DNA from: Tretioscincus oriximinensis
Lineage: Eukaryota > Chordata > Lepidosauria > Squamata > Gymnophthalmidae
Direction: 5' to 3'
Length of the DNA: 64,000 nucleotides
NCBI GenBank assembly: GCA_022410635.1
Contig: JAJVDF010000661.1
Location: 490,691-554,690 of the forward strand
A model generated the notes under the pieces. The model ran no database searches. It worked only from the letters and a program-made list of their open reading frames with translations, and was not told where the DNA came from. Below, piece by piece: positions 47,601 through 58,914 of the stretch. How positions within the stretch are numbered: position 1 is the stretch's first letter; each line of letters opens with the position of its first letter. A program made the translations under genes and the position numbers.

Positions 47601-48280
47601 CTAAATGTGAGAGTCTGAGGAAGCCATTTCAATGGGACACTTTGGTGCACCAATGAATTGTCTCATCTGCTATTGCCAATCACGGATGTATGTCTCCTAA
47701 ATGTCACTGTGATATGCACCAGTAGTCTGCATTAATGCATTTCTGGCCAGGAAAAGGCCCCATCTCATGAAGATATAGAATTCCAGTGGGGGTGGGGTGG
47801 GTCATGCAGGTTTTTATTCTGGCCTAAAGATAAGTGGAGAATATATGTGTTTCTTATTATCTTCTGAGATCTATTAGGAAAATGCAATTATGCCATAAAA
47901 ATGTCATTCCCATTATTTGTATCAGCATCACCTCCAGCATTAGTTTGCCTAAAACTTGCATCAGTTCCCCTGTGGGTTCTTATCATGATACCTGGGAGTC
48001 AGAATATAAACATAACAATACCAAGCTTTGTTTGTTAAGTTGAGAGATTTTTCTGACCTAAATATTCCATTTACAGATGTTTTACTACTTCACTTGGTAA
48101 TATTATTTTTTTTATTAACAATTACATCTTGCCCTATAACAAAGCCTTNCTTTACTTGAAGATAACAAGTAGGAAGGTGGAAATTTAGAGAACTCTGATA
48201 AGCAAGGATACTAACCTGAGCTATAGATATTCACCACCGTAGTTATATCTCTTTTCCTGAGAGACTATACTAGTAGAGAC
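44700..48280. other. PTPRB long-form intron, few recognisable features
   Basis: Mostly AT-rich, unassigned intron within the 14.4-kb gap between the ricin-type exon and the linker exon. It contains a TTTA simple tract at 47255-47277 and LTR-like signals around 45330-45560 that are too weak to call. No exon found. Confidence 0.4.
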
Positions 48281-48289
48281 TCAGGGCCC

Positions 48290-48440
48290 TTTATGTGCAG
48301 CCTTGCTAATCCAGTTTAAGGAGATCATTAGTCCATATTGTCTGCATTGAACTACTGCTAATTCAGATCTATGCTAAGAGCCCCCTAAACTGGATTAGCA
48401 GTAGGGCACACTAATTGGGTCTACATCCAAGCCAACACTA
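48290..48440. repeat. Decayed fold-back element
   Basis: The left segment 'ttgctaatccagtttaagg' pairs with the right segment 'cctaaactggattagcagta', with further imperfect pairing outside. It resembles the other fold-back families in layout but not in sequence. Confidence 0.6.
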
Positions 48441-50067
48441 CCTCATCTGAATTAAGCAATAGCATATTTGCATGTAAACTGNCCATATCTTCTTCACATC
48501 AACTTTGCAGCTTCTCTATTGTTGTATATCTGTAGCCAACACAGAGCTAACTTTGTAGCATTTGGACACAGTAGAGAGCAGATGCCGCACCTGCATTCTA
48601 TCGACAGGAAATCACAACATAGAGGCTACTATTGTGTCACCTGCAGTAGGAATGTGACATCTGCAGGGTAACATATATTGTCCCACTTCTGGTGCGATTG
48701 AACTTTCTTCAGGCAGATATGCATTGCTATAGTAGACCGATCTGATTTTCTGAGGCCCAAACTGGGGAAATTAATATTCAGGCTAATTTGCATATTCATG
48801 AATGTGCAAACCACTCACCAACATGCATACCCCTCCAAAATCCCTGCCAGAGAAATCCACGAAGCATGTAAGAATTTTTTGAAGCATATGATAATTAGTT
48901 GAAGTGTGTGAGAAATTTGCATGGTTTTATTTATTACTGAGGGGAGGGTGCATTTAGGAGCTGGTCCCTATTGCCAGAGCCCCCTAGAGGTGGTGCAGAG
49001 ATTTTTTTTTAAAAATAAAAATCATATATATATTTTCCTCAGAAAAAACTGGGGAAATCGCTCTCCCTGGAGGGTGGGGTAGACACCCCCAAACCGAGTC
49101 CCCTCCAAAAAAGGGGTCATCTGGCCACCCTACTATAGCTAATCTGGATTGACTTCAACAGATCTAGAAAAGTACATGCACCGATGGCCAGAATTTCATG
49201 CATGGCAAAGCTCATTATTCAGCCACCATACTAGGCTATCATATACAACAATTTTAGACCACAGCCTCACTAAAAACATTTCAATTACTAGGCTTATAAG
49301 CAGTGGATGTTTCCAAATACGATCACTTAACCTGTATTTATGCAGTCTTACGATTTCTCTTCTGCCGAAAGTGGCAGTTTCTGAACTTTCATCCTGAAAT
49401 GAGTACTTGCTTTTAATCAAAGTGCTGTGCATAGTTATTAACAATAAGATAAAACCATCCATTTATTTTCTGTTTACATGCACAAAACAAGCACGTGCTC
49501 TTGAAAAACAACAACACTTGGCTCCATGCTCTTGACATCATCTTAGACTCACACATGTTTTGAAAAAGATTGGAAACATTTCAAAGAAATAGCTGTGTTT
49601 TGGGGTCCAGCAATATACAGCAAGGGAGCTTGTAGCTCCTTAGTGACTAACACGGAACAAGGTAAACATTGGCTGCATCCACATGGCATGATCAAGTCTG
49701 CATAGGTGCTGCCAGCCCGGCGGCTCATGCAGATGTAATTGTGGTTTGTCAGTGACACACTTGTTGCAAACCTACCTTGCAGCGGATTTAATGAGAGCTG
49801 ATATTTTCAGCCCTCACAGCGCTTCGAAAACCTGCTTTTTAAAAAATTCTGGCCTGCTCAGCCGGACTCTCTATCAATCAGCAGAGAGCCCTGCAAAGCA
49901 GGCAGGGCAGAGGGAAGGCTGAGCATAGCCAATCACAGAATTGAACCAGAAGACTACCAGATAAGAGTCCAGCACCCCATCCATTGCACCAAACTGACAG
50001 CTTATTCAGAACAGTCTGATTTGTGGGATGAACATGCTCCCATGAGAATCATTTTTATGTATATAAA

Positions 50068-50472
50068 CAGTGCTTTTTTTCTAGAAAAAAAGGTGACGGT
50101 ACTAACGCCGGCGAGGGGGGCAGCGTTAGCGGCGGCGGGGGACGGCGTTAGCGGCGGCGGGGGACGGCGTCAGTGGTGGCGGGGGACGGCGTTAGCGGCG
50201 GCGGGGGACGGTGTTAGCGGTGGCGGGGGGTCATTAGCCCCCGCCGCCGCTAACGCCGCAGTACCGGCACCTTTTATTTAGGCGGGGCGGGGGGCAGCGT
50301 TAGTGGCGGCGGCGGCAGCAGAGGGGGGCGGCAGTGGAGGGGGTGGCAGCGGTGGCCGCCGCTGCCGCCAACACCGCCCCCTGCCGCTGCTAATGCCACC
50401 AACGCCGCCCCCCCACCTAAATAAAAGGTGCCGGTACTGCGTACCAGCGCGTTCTGTCACAAAAAAGCCCTG
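50068..50472. mobile_element. MITE with GC-rich GGCGGC minisatellite interior
   Basis: Ends CAGTGCTTTTTTTCTAGAAA and TCACAAAAAAGCCCTG are roughly inverted, each followed inward by a 'ggtgccggtactg'-type block. Flanking 8-mers, tatataaa and attataaa, agree at 6 of 8 positions, consistent with a hAT-type insertion. The interior repeats a unit close to ggcgttagcggcggcggggga four or more times, then runs back in the complementary strand sense. Open frames rich in Ala, Gly and Pro across it are artefacts. Confidence 0.75.
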
Positions 50473-51649
50473 ATTATAAAGCAATATACTTGTGTGACAT
50501 AATTAACTTACAAATTGCCTCTAGGATTTGGTTTTGCCTTTTTTTTGAGAAAAGGAACTTACGACAAAACTGCATAAACAATGTGCTAAAACTCCTGTGC
50601 TAAGCTTATCCAGTGCCAGACTAGATGTGCTAATCATACAGTTGGGGAAGATGCGTTTTGCAATTGGTTGCTGCTTCTAACTCAAGCTAAACCCAATGGA
50701 GGTTTAAATGCTGCTGCTCCTTGTAATAAAAAGTTCAGGGTGGCTTTAACCCCCCAAACAATAGGTAATAGAAAAGAAATCATTCACATTGCAAAAGCGT
50801 GGATGAAACATTATATAATCCATAAGTATTCGAATGATATAATTGTAGACTCCTCTTGAACACTGGAGGGGGATGTCAAAACGTAGATCTCACAACAGAG
50901 AAGATCTAACTATAAGCAAGGTGACGGTTATATATGTTAACCATAGAAGGAACTCCCTTGCATTGTTAGGTTTGTAATGGGGGATAAATCTGTTTAGGGG
51001 TTTGGTTTCTAATTGTTTATGACAAAGACAAAATCTGGCCCAAGAGTTGACTGACAACCAATACAACTATTTAAGTGCAGCTATGATCTGAATGCAAGTA
51101 CTTCATAAATGTTGTNCTAGTTGCACCTTTTTCAATAGCTGCAAAAGATCAAGGTAAAAATGAGCTATATACTAGCTATAACNCGTAGTAAGATTTCCAG
51201 CTACAGAGGGCCATAAGAGTCAGCCTACACTTAAGAGCAGAGACAAAGCATAAGAATGTNGCTGGGAAAAACAACTCTTTTTAGTGAGTTTCTCATGGAC
51301 ATGATGTCTGACTGACATTTAACTCAGAATTCAAAGGTACATACAGGGTACATGGCCCAGTTCCCTGATTGAATCCTAGATTGCATTTAGTATATTTTTA
51401 TTTCAAGTTTATCTCTTTNGAGTAAATAACTATAAAATAATTGCAAAATTGCACTGCTATATAGATACTGATTTTATTTTAAAAATGATATTATAGCTGA
51501 ACAGTGGAACATGTTGGCATATCAAAGGATATTATTTGAGATTTTAAGTATTTCTAGAAGCCTAGAATGCCAATAGGTAGAAATCCAGGATANCTCTTTT
51601 TCTTCTAGACACCCAATGTTATTTATGCATTTAAATTAGTCACAATAAA

Positions 51650-52830
51650 AGACTCACTGTGTGCTTGGGTGGGCTTTGCCGACAGATGTGGANCTGAGCA
51701 GGCTGTGCTGCCAATGATGCAATCTTGGCACTTCTGGGTCTATGGAGGCCCTGAGAGTGTGGCAACCTTCTTCAGGATGGGGGTGGCATGGGTACGGTGT
51801 CTGTATTTGAGGCGGCTGCATTGCATCCCTGTGGATGGTCAGCTATAGCATCATATTTTGGGCTGGTCGCTATGTCCTGGTGGATGGGTAATTTGCAGCT
51901 GCCTGGTGGAACTCTAGTGACCTGGTTTTGACACCATGCCATGCTGTGGGCTGATCCATGCCCTTTCCTTGTGGACACNGTGTGCCACCTTGGAGTTCCT
52001 TATGCATTGGTTCTCCAGCTGGGTGATANTGACCTGACTGATCAAAAAAGCCTGCAACTGGTATGCCGTATCCTTAGAGACATGGCTATGTTGTTTGGAT
52101 TTGTTGCCACACCTCAAGTGGTTTTGGTTTCAGCTGCTGGTCTGCCTAAGTTGGCATTGTGCCTGTGACTCACTCAAAGTCACCCATGCGAGAAGGCGTA
52201 TAATGCAAAAGTTGCCAGGTGGTTTTCAGACACTGGTGGGGTGGTTATTTGGCATAAAGACATTTGTTCTTCAGCAGTTGGTTTGTTCTGGAATGATATG
52301 GTACATCTCTCAGATGATGGGAATGAGGCGTGTTTAGTGCAGGTGAGGGAGGCACTGCTGCGGAGGTTTCAGGAGTAGGAGGCATGTGGCGGGAGTGGCT
52401 CAAGTGCCGCTTTAGTGAAGGCTGGCCAAAAAGGATAGTTACTAGCCAAGATGACAGATATCCCCTGACTATCCCATAATTTTGTGAGGGCCCATTTAAG
52501 GGGTTCAGAGTCACAAAGTTTGTCCTTAGTGGGATGGGTTGGAAGCCGAACGTGATTCTGAATCAATGAGGATGGGCTCTACTCAGGTATGCACCATGCA
52601 AGCTCTATAAAACTCCTTGATCCTCTGGTGGGAGGGCAGGTGTGGGCCAGGTTGTGTCTACCTTAAGCATGGGCTGGGCAGGACTTACAATGGAAGTGAT
52701 ACCAGGTGGTGCTTGCCCAGCAGTAGGCTGAGTGAAGCTTTCTGTTGGGGTGAGCTGCCAGGTATTTGCCCAGCCTGANGTGGCGTGGTAAGTGTCCCTT
52801 GGTCAGCCATTAGGTGGCTGTGNAGGGACT
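51650..52830 (+). pseudogene. Degenerate SGNH/GDSL hydrolase-like ORF, probable retroelement part
   Basis: Plus-strand frames contain VLQLGDXDLTDQKSLQLVCR at about 52000-52060 (the X is an N), resembling the block with the oxyanion-hole Asn (GxNDL) of SGNH hydrolases. After a frame change there is a Trp-rich GGVVIWHKDI stretch and NDMVHLSDDGNEACL at about 52290-52340. The latter resembles the DGVHLSDxGN block with the catalytic Asp-x-x-His pair. Stops and shifts separate them, so the gene is dead. Similar esterase-like domains occur in reading frames of some vertebrate retroelements; that origin is inference. Confidence 0.5.
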
Positions 52831-53108
52831 GTCAGTCAAGATGTTGTGCCTTCTGTACTACTACTACCTTTTAGCCATGGTCTAATTTATTCCATTCCAT
52901 CATATCTATGCTAATGCCTGTGAGGGCATTTCTGTGTGGTTTCAATGTATATGCTTAAACAGTGGTGCTGTATAATAAAATGTTATTGGTCTCTATGCAT
53001 TATTGCCAGGATAGCCTTCACCGGCAATGTCTTCTAATGGAACAATTACTCAATAACTCAAAGCATTCCCAATCTTTGATCAGAGAATTGCCCCATACAG
53101 AAATATAT

Positions 53109-53181
53109 TGCTCAAAACAATTAAGGGAACACTTTAACATAATAGTGTACGCTAAAGTGTTCCCTTAATTGTTTTGAGCAG
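53109..53181. repeat. Fold-back MITE, family A (copy 3)
   Basis: GCTCAAAACAATTAAGGGAA pairs without a mismatch with TTCCCTTAATTGTTTTGAGC; the inner bases also pair well around 'tagtgtac'. It is the cleanest of the three copies, with TATA-rich flanks. Confidence 0.88.
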
Positions 53182-53688
53182 TATATTTTGGATCTTAGGA
53201 AGGGGCAGAATAGAACCTTAACCATTTTGTTTCTGTGTCATCTATTACAGTTGCCAGTTCTATCCAGCCCTAAACAGGATTTTCAATGGATGGAATTTTT
53301 CTTTGAAATATGTTTTATGTTTTATTTATTGAGCAATTGATATGTTCTTTGGATTGATGTTTTTTTTTNAAAAAAGAATTGATTACTAATGGTAAACTAC
53401 TTTGAAAACATTATATGAATTTATCAGTAGTGATAACTGAAAGAGCATCTTGGTTGAAAAGTTATCTTTGCACTTTGAAAGGAAAATGTGGAAGTGCCTA
53501 CCATTGTGCTTCTGACAAGGCANCCTCCTTCCCTTTCAGGTGGAGACATGGCCACATATACAATCATAGCAAAACCGACTGGTGGTTTCAGACTTTTAAT
53601 GGAAACCATTTGATAAGAATTTGAATATTTAGGAGACTGTGTAATTTCTTATCATTAAGCTTTCCTCACCCACATCTGTCATGTAGCT

Positions 53689-53772
53689 CGTATGCTATAT
53701 CCTTTTGCTTATCCCTTGTTTTGTCTACTAGTGTAGACAAAACAAAAGGAGGATATAACGTATGAGTTAGTC
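53689..53772. repeat. Fold-back element with CTTTTGTTTTGTCTAC arms
   Basis: 'ttgttttgtctac' and 'gtagacaaaacaaaa' meet at the 'tagt' centre near 53732, and the outer 'ctatatcctttt' pairs with 'aaaaggaggatata'. The arms are about 38 bases with a few mismatches. Confidence 0.75.
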
Positions 53773-53897
53773 ACTCATGTCAAACTTTATGTCTAATATT
53801 GAACTGGAGATTCTTTGAAGTAGGCTTTAAAAGAAAAAAGAATCTCTTAAATCCTTGAACATAAAACATGCTTATAAAATAATATATGGGGAAGATT

Positions 53898-54032
<135 letters not shown>

Positions 54033-54572
54033 AATACAACACACATACTTACAATACAAAACACCCCTTCCCCTCTCCCCTCCCACTGGGATACATCCAT
54101 TATTGGGAAAGCGAACTCATATTTTGAATCCAAGAACATCATAATCATTTGTATCAAAGTTATATATTTAGTATTAAATATTGCATAGGCAATGAGCTTT
54201 GGTCACTTGCTCATCCAGGGCATTTTCATAATCACAGCATTTATCTTCATTCTTTTTTCATTTATCACATCAAATCAGAAAAAGTCCATAATATAGTCCC
54301 ACCACTTAACCATTTTATTTTTCTATCCTTGTGCTACTATAATATGTCCAGTCCAAACACTATATTTCACCATCCAACTGTTTTCCAGGGACATGTCTAA
54401 CCCATCTATGTTGTTCATCGTTATTAATTCTATGGGGAAGATTAATAAGATAAAAATATTAAGAGTGTCAAAACCCTTCACTTTGCAATGTTGCCACTAT
54501 AAATATGGGTACTTTGAGTCAGTATTCTTTTTTTAAGTCCTGGTTTTAGGCCNTTATCATACATGTTCCTTA

Positions 54573-54666
54573 AAACCATATTCCGTTCTGAAGAACTGGA
54601 CTAAATCAGAAAAAGGTGTTTTTTATTGGTTTAGTCCAGTTCTTTAGGACTGAAGACGGTTTAAAA
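54573..54666. repeat. Fold-back element, family D
   Basis: 'gttctgaagaactggacta' is answered by 'tagtccagttctttaggac' across a short 'tttttattgg' loop, with outer 'aaaacc' and 'ggttt' pairing. A related but more decayed structure with 'cagtcctgaagaagtgg' and 'cgcttcttcagggct' is at 36395-36530. Confidence 0.75.
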
Positions 54667-54669
54667 ATG

Positions 54670-55815
54670 TGTGTGACCTGGATGTTAATGAGGACACACT
54701 TCCTAGGTGGAGCATAAGCAAAGTGAGTACTTTTCTGGGTTCACTTTCTGTTGTCTCTTCTTTATTCCCAAGGTGTGGGGAACATGGCTGCAAATCATTG
54801 CATCTTATCATGTGGTTACATAAACCTCTTTATATCATGGTACTTTTTTCAGGCCTGCTAATATTTCCTTGACACTGCCTGTTCTATAGATGACCCAGAG
54901 ATCTGCCTGTTAGGATATTATTTATTACTTTCCATTACTACTGCATTTTTGTTTTATTTTTTTCTACACACTTTGAGCTGAAGTGTCAGTATATATAAAT
55001 GGGAGAAGGCTCAAAAATAAAGAAGAAAAGGAGATTGGTGGAAACTGCTGGCAGAATATCAAAAGCTCCATTCAGACACCCTTTATTCCACTACAGCTGG
55101 ATATTCAGCATATCCAAATGTAGTGGAATATGTAAGTTACTTCTGGGTACAACCAAAATGTAGACATATTCCAAAAGAAAAGGGTTTTATGGTTATCCTT
55201 AAATTTTATTGTTTTAAGATATTTCAAGTGGCTTTTCTTTGCTGTAAGTCTTGCTTTCATCTCTACTAATAATTAAACACACATTGACNAATCCAACATT
55301 CTGTGGTCTTCTACACAATGACTTGGTACGCATGCACCTGTGGCATTAGTGCCCTAGGCTGACTGGCCATCTGCCCAATGTGGCAGAGAGGGCAATTTCC
55401 AGCACCTTGCCCAAATCTACTGCCACTGCCAGCTCCCCCTCAGCTCTGAACTCACTTCTTCAAANGACACATTATGTTGCATAGGCTGCATTCCCATTAG
55501 AACTTAAAATCTGTTTTCTACTTCCTTGTAATCATTCCACAATGAAAGCGAAGTGAGGGCTTAATTTTACCTGAGCATGCGCTNAGCAATGATTCCACTT
55601 TAGCGTCTGGATTGCTATGAGCTGAGAGTGTTCAATGGCTCTCTTTCAACCTGCTGCAGTAGGGGGAAAACCTGTTTTTCCAGAGCAGGGAGGGAAACTG
55701 CTGAGCCTGGAGGGAATGCCAACAAAAAGGCCCCCCAGCCCCCACTCTCTCGCTCGCTTTTTGTTGCCTGATCTCCCATTGTCAGTGTGCTAGTGGCTAG
55801 AATTACAAAAAGGAG
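54670..55815. other. PTPRB long-form intron, no specific feature
   Basis: Intronic sequence with a small palindrome at 55090-55135 ('ccactacagctggatat' pairing with 'atatccaaatgtagtgg'). No exon found. Confidence 0.45.
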
Positions 55816-55820
55816 CAGTG

Positions 55821-56375
55821 TAGGGTTGCCATATTCTGGCAACCCAAAACTGGGACAGGACGGGGTGGGTTGGGGTGTGCGTGCACCCCAACCCACCCCA
55901 ACCTCTTCTGCCTGTCTCATCACAAGCGTCCGTGTGTGCGCGTGTACCTGCTCCTTTGCTGGAGGCGGGATTTCGCCCTGCTCTAGCAAGTGGGCAGCCA
56001 ACTCGCCTGCAGCAGCGGAGCAAAAACGCTTGTGTTTGTGAGAGGAGAACAGAGCTGCCCTCCTGTCACAAACCCAGGCGTTTCTCCTCTGCTAGAGGCG
56101 AGTTGGTGGCGAGAGCTGGGCGAAACCCCGCCTCCAGCCAAGGAGCAGCGACGGCGCGCTCAAAGGGTCCTCCCAGGACCCCGGAAAGCATTGTGCGTGC
56201 TGCAGCCGTCAGATCTGACGGCTGCTTTTCCTTTAAAATCCCGCCTTTTTACATTCCCCGATGCAGCATCGGGGAATGTAAAAAGCCGGGATTTTGCCTT
56301 AAAATCCAGAGGGGACTATGTTTTAGTCCCCAAAACCAGGTTTGTCCCGGTTTACCGGTACGTATGGCAACCCTA
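55821..56375. mobile_element. hAT MITE, copy 2
   Basis: It begins TAGGGTTGCCATATTCTGGC and ends TACGTATGGCAACCCTA, with the 8-bp target duplication GAGCAGTG on both sides (55813-55820 and 56376-56383). It shares with copy 1 (26334-26903) the 'cgcttgtgtttgtgag'/'aaacccaggcg' hairpin, the 'gatgcagcatcgggg' palindrome and the block near 56310-56345. It ends 196 bases from the ricin-type exon in the adjacent intron. The 169-codon open frame across it is not a gene. Confidence 0.92.
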
Positions 56376-56571
56376 GAGCAGTGACGACGCAGTTTCACCA
56401 GGAACTGCAAAGCAGAAACCTGTGGTGTGCGTTTAGAGCGATGCTGCAGCACTTCCGAGACCGTTTTTATGGTAATACAGTCGGAACGATGGACTTTGGC
56501 TTCGCAGTCCTGCGCGTGTTAAGAGGCAATGCATTTGCAGCCATAGAAAGTTTATTCAAAAAATGGCTTAC

Positions 56572-56970
56572 CGTGGCTTGGACACAGGTTTTCTTGAACA
56601 GGTTCTCCCTTCCTGTTGACTTCAATTTTCTTCCAACTGTGGGGATATTTCTTTCCCATTTTCAGTACGGCTTTGGGACCATTTTTCTTGAGGAAAAGAG
56701 AGCTGTTTCGCACCTCAAGGACTCCTTCCTTGCTGTCACAGGTCCAGCTAGGTGCCTCAGAGCAATTGGCAATGATTGCTTTACGATAAGGGGCAGCACT
56801 GACCTTGGTGATGGCCAGACACTGGCCAGATCTAGTGTGAAGAAGCTTCTCGTCGTCTATCCATCTCCACTGTTGGTTTTCATTGGCAAAGTTACATGTT
56901 CCCAAAAGTACTGTATTTTTGTTCTCATAAACACACAGCTGTTTTTGTTCATGAACAATCAGAAAACCAC
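56572..56970 (-). CDS. PTPRB: PTPRB long-form exon 2, ricin-type beta-trefoil domain
   Basis: Acceptor attttcag before 56970 and donor cacg|gtaagc after 56572 bound 399 nt, 133 codons, phase 1-1. The translation starts GGFLIVHEQKQLCVYENKN and contains three Trp-centred trefoil motifs: NENQQWRWIDDEKLLH, SEAPSWTCD and YPHSWKKIEV. The first is a true QxW lectin motif. Paired cysteines (CVY...GTC, QCL...NC) fit a ricin-B fold. Sequons are NCS and NSS. The exon corresponds to the extra N-terminal region of the long PTPRB isoform in mammals, where NQQW and HSW are kept. Whether it binds sugar is not known from sequence. The last in-frame codons beyond 56572 are intron. Confidence 0.93.
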
Positions 56971-57417
56971 CTGAAAATGAAGAATCCATATGAATGGCAC
57001 AGAGTAGTCATTTATAGAATTGCATTAGGAAAAATAAAAAGATAAATACGGAATCATTGCTATCTTACTTAGAGCCTATTTTCAGAGGCTCAGTAATGTG
57101 TTTCAGAAATTTGTTGCAACACATGTATAAAACATTAGATGAGTTGTTGCAGATAATGCATTACTGTGCCCTGTGTGAGTAGGGTTTTATTTCTTATCAT
57201 GATATTTATATGAAAGTGGCTAACACATACTTTTGTACTCAGAATTTGAGGAAGAAGAAAATAAGACTGTAATCAAAAAGGTGCTCCAATATACTGAAAA
57301 GTGTATAGTCCTCGTAGACTGCATCTATACACATGAAAAAAGCAGCTCAAAAAGTCACTTTGAGGCAGTAGCATATGTGGACAGGCATACCCAACCCATC
57401 TCTAACCTACATTAGTC

Positions 57418-57520
57418 CCTCAGCATCTGAAGAAGTAGACGTGTCTACGAAAGCTTATGCCACCCACTTTTCTCAAGTTAGTGTCAAAGTGCTGCTAGCT
57501 CCTTTACTGGACTTTCTACA
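57418..57520. repeat. Half copy of hairpin family B
   Basis: It contains 'cagcatctgaagaagtagac', 'gtgtctacgaaagcttatgc' and 'gctgctagctcctttactgg', the right arm of the hairpin element at 63070-63322. The left arm is absent, so it cannot fold by itself. Confidence 0.75.
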
Positions 57521-58247
57521 TTAAAAGTGTTTGACAATGTATTTTCTTGCTTTATAGTAGTTTTGAGGCTCTAGTATTTAAGGCTAGGGGCTCTAGTCTG
57601 GATGCAGCCACATTCCCATTACATTGTCAATCTTCCTTTTCCATCACTTAGACTGAGCTAGAAGAATCAATCATTCTTTTGCAAGTCAAATCTGGGTAAC
57701 ATTTGTCATATCTAGTTTTTATATAAAATGACAGATTTAGGATCTTAATACAGTTTACTAGAAAATCAGCAGTCAAATCATTATATAGGATTATTGTGGA
57801 AAGGCTATGATATGTGGATAGTTTGGGTGAGAAACAGTATGAGCTTGTGAATTAAATTTTAGCTGTTGCTAAGCGAAAAATAGGAATTGGCAAATGGTAT
57901 TTGATCACTTGTGTGATTGATGTCATAAATCATCAAGAAGGTAGGATGAGCAGTGAAAACATTTGATATTGACAGTATAGTATATTAACTACTATACTTC
58001 CTCTTGACAACCACCAAACGAAATGGCTGATCGGAGTGTGTGTCACCTGCACAGAAAACCTCACTTGTCAGAAACTGACAGAGTGACAAAAGTCGAAATG
58101 AACTGTAAAGGTATGAACAAAGTGATTCAAAACTAGTAAATCATTTTACCAGATTGCTTGTAATTCCTGAAACAAATAAGCANTGTATGGATGGAACTAA
58201 AATGTTCATGAAAAGAAGAGAGGCAAATAATGATTGTGTCTCAGAAA

Positions 58248-58904
58248 TAGAGTTGTCACCTGTCCCGTATTATACGGGATGTCCCGTATTTCANGTAAAA
58301 ATTGTACATCCTGTATTATGATTCAGTGTCCCATAAAATACGTGACTCCTATGGCTGTGGCCATTCCTATGGCTTCAGTGCTTGGAAACTGAACAGGGGC
58401 TGGANGAGTCAGGGAGGAAAGGCGGGCGAGCTCTTCTTGGCCAAGAAGGGCCTGCCTTCTGCTGCCCAGGGAGCAAGGAAGGGGGCACCTTGATGGCTCC
58501 ATCCTCCTTTCCAGCCCACCCTCCTCTCCCTGGTGAAGAAAGAAGGTGGAGAAAAGTCCTGCAGAGACCATTACTATTAGCAGCACATCAGGCGCAAGCG
58601 TACCACAAACATCTACCAGAGGGCATGGTGTGAAGGCGCACAGTGCAAATTACTTGGCTATTTTGCTTTGCCGTCACTGACAGGTTTCCTTCACAACCTT
58701 CCTCTGTATATGTGTGTGTGTGTGTGTGTTTGTGTCCCTGCACGTCATCAGTCAATGTCCATATTCACAGGTATCTATGGGATGTAAAAATCCCCTTAAA
58801 TTATTAATTTTGAGGGTTTTTTTTAGTGTTCTTTATTTTTGTGAAATGTCCCTTATTTTTAAGAGCATGTCCCTTATTTCACTTAACAAAAGGTGGCAAC
58901 CCTA
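58248..58904. mobile_element. hAT MITE, related third copy
   Basis: It runs from TAGAGTTGTCACCTGTCCCG to AAAAGGTGGCAACCCTA with the 8-bp direct duplication CTCAGAAA at 58240-58247 and 58905-58912. The terminal repeats (TAGRGTTGYCACCT) resemble those of the other two copies, but the interior differs: it repeats 'tcccgtatt'-type units near both ends and has a TG microsatellite at 58709-58735. It lies in the first intron of the PTPRB long form. Confidence 0.9.
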
Positions 58905-58914
58905 CTCAGAAACC

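Noticed and set aside
50021..50281. Ala/Gly-rich open frame
   Set aside because: It is a translation of the GC-rich minisatellite inside a MITE.
55875..56384. 169-codon open frame on the plus strand
   Set aside because: It runs across a hAT MITE with clear terminal repeats and target-site duplication and resembles no protein.
56342..56974. 210-codon plus-strand open frame opposite the ricin-type exon
   Set aside because: It is the antisense shadow of a real PTPRB exon; the minus strand has matching splice sites and homology.
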